Shown here one piece after another: positions 58,092 through 64,000 of a stretch of DNA of 64,000 nt. The notes beneath the pieces were generated by a model. The model did no database searches. It saw only the letters and a program-made list of their open reading frames with translations, and was not told the origin of the DNA. Positions within the stretch are counted from its first letter, which is position 1. Each line of letters starts with the position of its first letter. This DNA comes from Epiperipatus broadwayi (lineage: Eukaryota; Onychophora; Udeonychophora; Euonychophora; Peripatidae): NCBI GenBank assembly GCA_028023455.1, contig JAQFVV010000020.1, forward strand, positions 9,531,092 through 9,595,091. Direction: 5' to 3'. A program made the position numbers and the translations under genes.

Positions 58092-58428
58092 CTAACACAG
58101 GCAAAACTTTTCATACAGTAGTGCCACTCAGTGATAGCCAGAGTAATCAATGGATGCCAGAAGGCTTATGCATAAAATACCCATCTAGTGCCTACTCATC
58201 CAATATCCCCAGACTAGTGGCCTTCGTCAGTGAGGAACCTTGGATCTGAGAGCACTGCACCTCACTGAAGAAGACCACAAGCCAGAAGCTAGTCTGGGGA
58301 TATTGGATGAGTAGGCACTAGATGGGAATTTTATGCACAAGCCTTCTGGCATCCATTGATTACTCTGGCTGGCACTACTGTATGGAGAGTTGTGCCTGTG
58401 CAAGCATAAGAAATGGTGATTATGTGAC
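58092..58428 (+). mobile_element. Palindrome-family copy with hinge, 10-bp duplication
   Basis: Arms from ACAGGCAAAACTTTTCATAC to GTATGGAGAGTTGTGCCTGT carry the blocks CAATGGATGCCAGAAGGC, CCATCTAGTGCCTACTCATC and CCAATATCCCCAGACTAG in both orientations. The hinge holds the hammerhead-like segment. The tail AAATGGTGATTATGTGAC is on the right. The exact 10-bp repeats ATAAATGATA at 58082-58091 and 58429-58438 bound it. Confidence 0.88.
58259..58300 (+). ncRNA. Hammerhead-like motif in palindrome hinge
   Basis: Stem I CCUCA (58260-58264) with UGGGG (58295-58299), one G-U pair. Core CUGAAGA (58265-58271) fits CUGANGA. Stem II is weak here (GAC/GCC around CACAA), with an A-A opposition at its base. 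GAA at 58285-58287. Stem III GC-UA-GU, then C at 58294, giving a GUC cleavage triplet. Other copies supply better parts: GAAAC at 22259-22263 (minus), six stem-I pairs at 22394-22399 with 22430-22435, and CTGATGA near 33159. The base of stem II is non-canonical in all copies. Confidence 0.4.
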
Positions 58429-58439
58429 ATAAATGATAT

Positions 58440-60205
58440 CAATTTTACTAATAAGAATATTACTCATATTCTTCAAAGAGTAGTTCTTTTTAATTCACTC
58501 TAGAAAGATCTATTGTGAGATTGAGTAATTAATAGACACCAGATTGTATAATACCATCATATTACCAATGTCATTCTCAGTGAAGACCAGAATTTAAAGC
58601 TGAAACTAAATAGTAACCACTATTTATTCTTTATGTTTTTCAAACTAATAGTCTAAAATTGTTATTGAAGTTAACCGTCCTAGCTAGAAAGTAGAATGGT
58701 CTATAGTTGCCATAAAATTGAAATCTTTAAAATATAGAAATTTGACTTAATTCAATATTTGTATAATTAATTATGTAAGCAAATTAGCTTGCTTTCAGGT
58801 TTTTTCAAACTTTAAACTATTATATTGAATACAAACACAAATAAATGAGGTGGCTGCTAGATATATAAGCACTAATTCCGTCTTTGGATCTTAGTTCTCA
58901 CTAACAAAGGCAAAATATGGGAAGAGAATGTTATAATTTTATACTATCTAGTGTTCATTGATTATTTAAGTTTAAAATAGATTCTTTAGAGTAGGATGAA
59001 GAAAATATAATTTTTAATTACGATTTCTTTCTTTTTTTAAATGAATGTTTACAAAAAAAATAACATATATTTTTTTTTACAATTGAAAAAAAAAAAAGAA
59101 CAATTTATTTAAAAAAAAAGTTGTAATTGAAACAGTTTTCATAACAAAAATATAATATCACAATTTCACATAGGAAACTTTTGTAAAGCAAATTACCGAA
59201 GGCACAATAGATAGATATATGTTTGGCGTTAGAAAACCTAAAAATTATTATAAAAAATAATAAAACAAACTCTTCTTTAATATTATTTTGTTAGATATAT
59301 AAATAAATAAGGCTGAGAGAATGGACGTTCAGCTAGTAAATCGCAGGGACGGAAAAGACTACCTTCATGTAAAACAACACTTAGATTTTCTTTTGAATTC
59401 ATAGACAGATTCATCAGCAGTTTGCTTGTTGATTTCTAAAACGAAAAGAGAGAAAATGACAAAATAAGTAGAATACAATAGCTGTTAGTGCCTAGAGGCA
59501 GGTTAAGTGACTAAGCAACGGTATATTATGACCCCCGTAATCATTATCAATGATAACTCGCAATTGCATGCCACCCTTTTAGCATAGTATACTTTATTCA
59601 AGTATATATTACTTTAAAACTACACCATAAACTTTAAAGATAGCTATATACTAAAATCACTAAATAATAGTAACTATTTTAACTGCAAATTAATATGCAT
59701 ATTTCGAATACTTACGAAAAATAGATGTCATTAATTTTATCCTGGCGGAAACATTTGCAAGTTTTTTTAAAGTAAATTCTTTTAGCATTTTATATAATAA
59801 CTAAAGGTTCTGCTCCTTAAGCCTTCGGCTCTGACTAAATTCCATCATTCATTTTTCCCAAAGACAATAAATAAATAAAATGCTGATTATGATTTTATTC
59901 ATTTTTTTTTTTTTTTTCATTTAACGGATATTTAACAAGAACATACTTCATTTTATTCTTTTATTAAATGAGCCAGAGCAAATTTACTGTTAAACAAACA
60001 AATATTAATAATTTTTACTAGAATGTTGTGTTTCTGCTTAAAAGTTTTATTTGCCAACACTTAATTGTGAAATTATATATATCAGAATCTTATAAAAGAG
60101 TTTCCCAAAATATTCATAATAAAATATTGTTTATCTACGAGAAGAATTTTAAGTTCTGCAACTATTTCGTAAAATATAACTTTTTTCTTTAACATATAGT
60201 TAAAT
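58440..60205. other. Gene-free AT-rich DNA
   Basis: 58850-58915 may be an eroded loop fragment of the palindrome family (GGTGGCTGCTAGATAT, then a GGATCTTAG-like piece). A/T runs dominate 59030-59120. No gene seen. Confidence 0.45.
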
Positions 60206-60214
60206 AAATAATTT

Positions 60215-60304
60215 TTTTTTTCCATATGTCATAGCATCGGCCGGGATGCGAACCCACAACGTCTGCAACCAACTACTTACTTGCAAGGCAGCTGCGATGA
60301 CCTC
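60215..60304 (-). repeat. 5'-truncated tRNA-derived SINE, subfamily 2
   Basis: Minus strand: AGGTCATCGCAGCTGCCTTG, GTTGGTTGCAGACGTTGTG, GGTTCGCATCCCGGCCGATG, CTATGACATATGG and A-run. The first 20 or so bases of the unit, including most of the A box, are missing at 60304. Confidence 0.75.
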
Positions 60305-60309
60305 TTTTT

Positions 60310-61670
60310 ATTATAGATGCTCTGTTCTTTAGAATTTTAACAATAGTTTGTTCTTTTGTTAAGTAGTCATTTTAATTGCTTATTTACAATTTACATCTGG
60401 GATTTTTAGCAACTACGTCATTTGGGACTATTTTCCTTTCACTTTAATCATTTTATAGATAGAGAACAGATTAACTATCTCTTAATTGCAAAATGTAATC
60501 TATAATTAACTTTTTGAAATTGATAAAAAATCTTTTGCAATCGGTTATGCTTATGATGTAACAATCAAAGGTATATTAAGCTCTCATGCGAGGAGACTGA
60601 TTATGTATTATGACCAAGTGATAATCTAGGACATTGAGTTGGTAATTTGTTCTTGTCTGACATCCTTTTAACACAATTTATTCTAACATCTCAACAGCCT
60701 AACATACTGCTCATATAATTTCTTTTAGCACATTTATTTTAAAAACTACATTATAAATTTTAGGGATATATACTGAAGAATACTCTCCCAAAGCTATTAA
60801 TTGATGTGCGTGCCTTCTAGCCATAATGTTAGACATATGCTATATGAATACAGTTTATGTCACATGGCTACTTCTGCTGTTTGCATAGATGACTATCATC
60901 AACAGATTTAACAAGAGAGGTACATTTAAATCAATCAAAATATTACTGTTAAATATTTTTAAATCAATTGAAATTTCTGAGTAGCAAATTGTGCAATAAT
61001 AAATGGCAAAAATCTCATTGCATAGTGGTAAACACATCTACCTTCTAAATCCGTCTCTAAGGTTAAAATGTATTTTTTTTTAATATATTTTAAACTGGCA
61101 TATGACTTTTCTTGTAGATTCAGATGATCATCCCATAACTAATTGAGGATATTTACTTACTCTTAGCTAAAATATAAACACAACTGGAAACTTAATGAAA
61201 ACATTTATCTTCTGTTAATTAAAACACTTGTCATGCAATGTATTCTCCTCTTTGGAGGACCATTAAAAATATCTTAGTCCTCATTTGCTATTTAAAAAGA
61301 TGTTTAATACACACAAACATATATATATATACATAAAATCAAATAAGTTTAATAAATGAAATTCTAAAACAAACTCTATAATATTCATTATATCAATATA
61401 AAAATTTAAATAATAGCTATAACCAACTCATGGCATGTACAACATCCTATAAATGCTGTAAACTGGCTATAATTATTATTTAAACTTTTATAGGGTATAT
61501 TGAATACTGTATAATATATTCCAAAGTATTATATATATTGTAACTTTAGTTCTGCGTCCCAAACTTATGTTTATGCATTATGATGGTATATTAATATATA
61601 TAGTTTATGTTCTATTTAAATAAGTCAGTGTGTATATTAAATATAAATAATTTATTAAGTTAACTTTCTA
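60310..61670. other. Gene-free AT-rich DNA
   Basis: 61015-61055 (TGCATAGTGGTAAACACATC) resembles a tRNA-like A-box region but has no clear B box. No gene. Confidence 0.45.
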
Positions 61671-61675
61671 GTTAT

Positions 61676-61728
61676 CAAGACTGCTTGCAAGTGCAAGGCA
61701 GTCGCGCTGACCTCTCGACCACCAATGC
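61676..61728 (-). repeat. Fragment of tRNA-derived SINE
   Basis: Only the first 50 bases of the Val-like unit, minus strand: TGCATTGGTGGTCGAGAGGT, CAGCGCGACTGCCTTGC. It lacks the B box and tail. Short CAAGAC repeats at both ends may be its duplication. Confidence 0.65.
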
Positions 61729-61734
61729 AAGACA

Positions 61735-63220
61735 TAGAGTCAATATTTAGCTTATTCTCAGCTTAAAAATCAATTATACTTTAGATATAGTTTTAAGTAA
61801 AGATTTATTAAATATGTTGCTTTAGTTTAATACAAACAGATACTTAAATAATTTAAATATTGCTTTATTATCTTTGATGTTGCATATAGTTAGCTATAAT
61901 TTGTTTTAAAACAGCTTTAAAGTAAAATTATAGTCTTTTAGGAGTGTGTAGTTATATGTAATAGTTTGTTTAGAGTTAAATAAAAATGTAAAAGAAAATG
62001 GTTATAACTCCTATTCATTGTTTAAAAGAATTAAGACATATTGTTTAAATTATAATATTTACTGTTCAAAAATATTTAATATTTTCTTAAAATATTATTT
62101 TAATTTTTGAAAAACGATTTTAAAAGGTTAAATGAAATGTAATGTTGTAATTTATTTCTAAATAATAATTATTTGAAAATGTATGATTTAATTTTAGTTT
62201 GTTTTGTCTAAAATTCCAGAGTTTAATTAAAAGTTATTTTTAGAATGCTTGATAACTGATTTAAGTCACATAAATTAATTAGTTATTAATGCCATAATTA
62301 TCAATCATTGATTTCTTAATGTACCACATGACTTTGAGGTTAAAAAAAAACACAAGACAGACACATCATTATTCTTCTCTAGTTGTCATATTTTGCTTAA
62401 TTTTTTTGATAATTTCATATATGTATGGCTAAGTTAATATCTGCTTGGGCCTTCTGCTTTAGGCTCACCATCTTATTACAATATCTCCAAATGTATACAC
62501 TGATGAAATTCTCTAAGCAACTTATATTAACATTTAAACCGCTAATTATATTATTGGCCGAGTGAGATAAAAGTCAAAACTTTTAATTGGCCCATTCACA
62601 AACTGAAGTGTCAATTAACAAAGTCAATTGTCAAAATATATTCATCTTTTAATATTATATTCACTTTAGTTTCATTTGTAAAAAGTATATTAATAATTTG
62701 TCAGATTATGACAGTGAACGAAAGTTTTTTCAAAAATAAATTGTTATTATATAATTTTATACATTTTCACTAGAGGAAAATGTAAAAGGAAATCTTACTC
62801 ACCAATCAAAACGTTTTGCTTACGATGTGATTTTCTTTGCCTATTTTAGTTGCAGAAAAAAAACAATTAATTTTTATTAAAAGTCTTAACTATTTTTCCA
62901 AAATAATTTTATTTTTAGCATATTTTATCAAAATAATTTATAATTTGTCAAAAAATACGGTTAAAATGGTCTAAAACATTCGTTTATCATTTTCAAAATA
63001 AAACAAATACCGATCATAACTCTTTACTTTTTGGCAGCCATTTTCTTTGTTGTCAAAATTTAAACAGCCAATAAGATTCAAGAAAAGGCAGTGCTTTTCT
63101 TTTGTTTGACATATATGGTCATATTTATTGATTTTTTTACTTGTAAAATAATTCAAGAGGGCAGCATCTTACAGAACTTTTTTTAATCTTTTAAACGAGC
63201 GCAAAATCGTAATCGTAGTA
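61735..63220. other. Gene-free AT-rich DNA
   Basis: Open frame 62971-63156 has no domain. No repeat recognised. Confidence 0.5.
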
Positions 63221-63224
63221 TGAA

Positions 63225-63345
63225 AAGTGACCGATTTAGAGTGACGTCAAGCCACTTCACTTTTAAATGAATCGAGCACACTAAGGGTTAATGGAAGTTA
63301 AGGATAAACTGTTCTACAGCTCTACCACACCAGGAATTCCCACAA
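63225..63345 (+). promoter_or_regulatory. CRE-containing promoter-like block
   Basis: A CpG-bearing patch in AT-rich surroundings with a perfect cAMP-response palindrome TGACGTCA at 63242-63249, GAGCGCAAAATCG upstream at 63198, and a donor-like CCCACAAAG/GTATATG near 63346. This could be the start of a gene reading rightward beyond the window. No ATG-led coding exon is seen, so the call is tentative. Confidence 0.25.
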
Positions 63346-63349
63346 AGGT

Positions 63350-64000
63350 ATATGAAATTATATTGCTACGAACTTTTAATTAACTTTTAATGTACTGTTT
63401 ATTCATGCTCAAAGTTTAATATGTTGCTTATTATGGAAATATGAAAGAAATTGCTCTCTCTACCATATATATTTTATTTGATAAAGTTTATATCACTTGA
63501 TATAATACTATGCTCTTCATTACTTATAAAATTAGCATTGTACTTTCTATGGAATATTTTCATCATTTCAAACTTTGTATTTATTCTGAAATATTTAAAA
63601 ATCTATTGCTTTTATTAATATTGTATTATTTAACTGGAATGGCTTAGATTTGTGACAACATTTAACTCAATTTTTTTTCTAATTACTGAACAATGTGAAA
63701 ATATTCAGAATATTTTACTAACATATTCTACACTTTTATAGAATCATTATTTGAACTATAGTGCTGAAAAGAATGGCACTGCGTTAAGGATTTCAGAACT
63801 AAGAATTTTTCAAGTGGTTAAAGGGCTAAAAATATATGTTAGATTGGAGTTTATTTAAAGATTTTTATTATGCTTATAATATTGCTTACTAATTCGTGTT
63901 ATATGTGTACTGAAGTTCTCTGAATACTTTGCATTGTAATATAATTCAAGGATGTAATTTTATCCAGTAGGGAATTATTTTAAGTGTAAGATAAATATAT
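63350..64000. other. Gene-free AT-rich DNA at window edge
   Basis: No exon, repeat or RNA gene recognised. Confidence 0.5.

Overview
This is AT-rich animal DNA with no prokaryotic organisation. I find no convincing multi-exon host gene; the coding signal comes almost entirely from transposable elements. Penelope-like elements (PLEs) with GIY-YIG nucleases, RTE/CR1-type LINE debris, short tRNA-derived SINEs, (TCA)n tracts and a SPIN-like hAT element together suggest a lophotrochozoan invertebrate. A mollusc, perhaps a coleoid cephalopod, is my best guess, but that is inference and not proven by any gene.

Layout. 1-15 kb: degenerate intergenic DNA with tRNA-derived SINEs, a (TCA)n(TAA)n tract and small tandem duplications. 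15.9-18.4 kb: an eroded LINE on the minus strand, broken at its 5' side by a palindromic repeat. 18-36 kb: gene-free DNA carrying seven further copies of that palindromic family and two unrelated foldback insertions. 36-41 kb: an unrecognised coding-like patch, a LINE tail, a SPIN-like hAT MITE, another inverted-repeat MITE and LINE RT debris. 43.7-49.9 kb is the richest part: a LINE endonuclease remnant, the N-terminal end of a piggyBac transposase behind a CpG-rich promoter-like block, a PLE with intact RT-GIY-YIG coding between 548-bp inverted pLTR copies, and a second RTE-type LINE. 50-64 kb: a large foldback, SINEs, a decayed second PLE, a 789-bp foldback, another palindromic repeat, and a CRE-containing block near the right edge.

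Main observation. Eight palindromic insertions plus the PLE are each bounded by direct repeats of 10-18 bp (two more copies of the recurrent family lack clear ones). Variable, long target-site duplications fit reverse-transcription-based insertion, not ordinary cut-and-paste MITEs. Most have two inverted arms plus a short tail on one side only, the same plan as the PLE. The PLE pLTR, the hinge of the recurrent palindrome family, and the 50.4-kb foldback each hold a sequence that can be laid out as a small type-I hammerhead ribozyme, each with defects. I propose that these palindromes are non-autonomous, retrozyme-like partners of a PLE. The structures and repeats are read directly from the sequence; the mobilisation link and ribozyme activity are inference.
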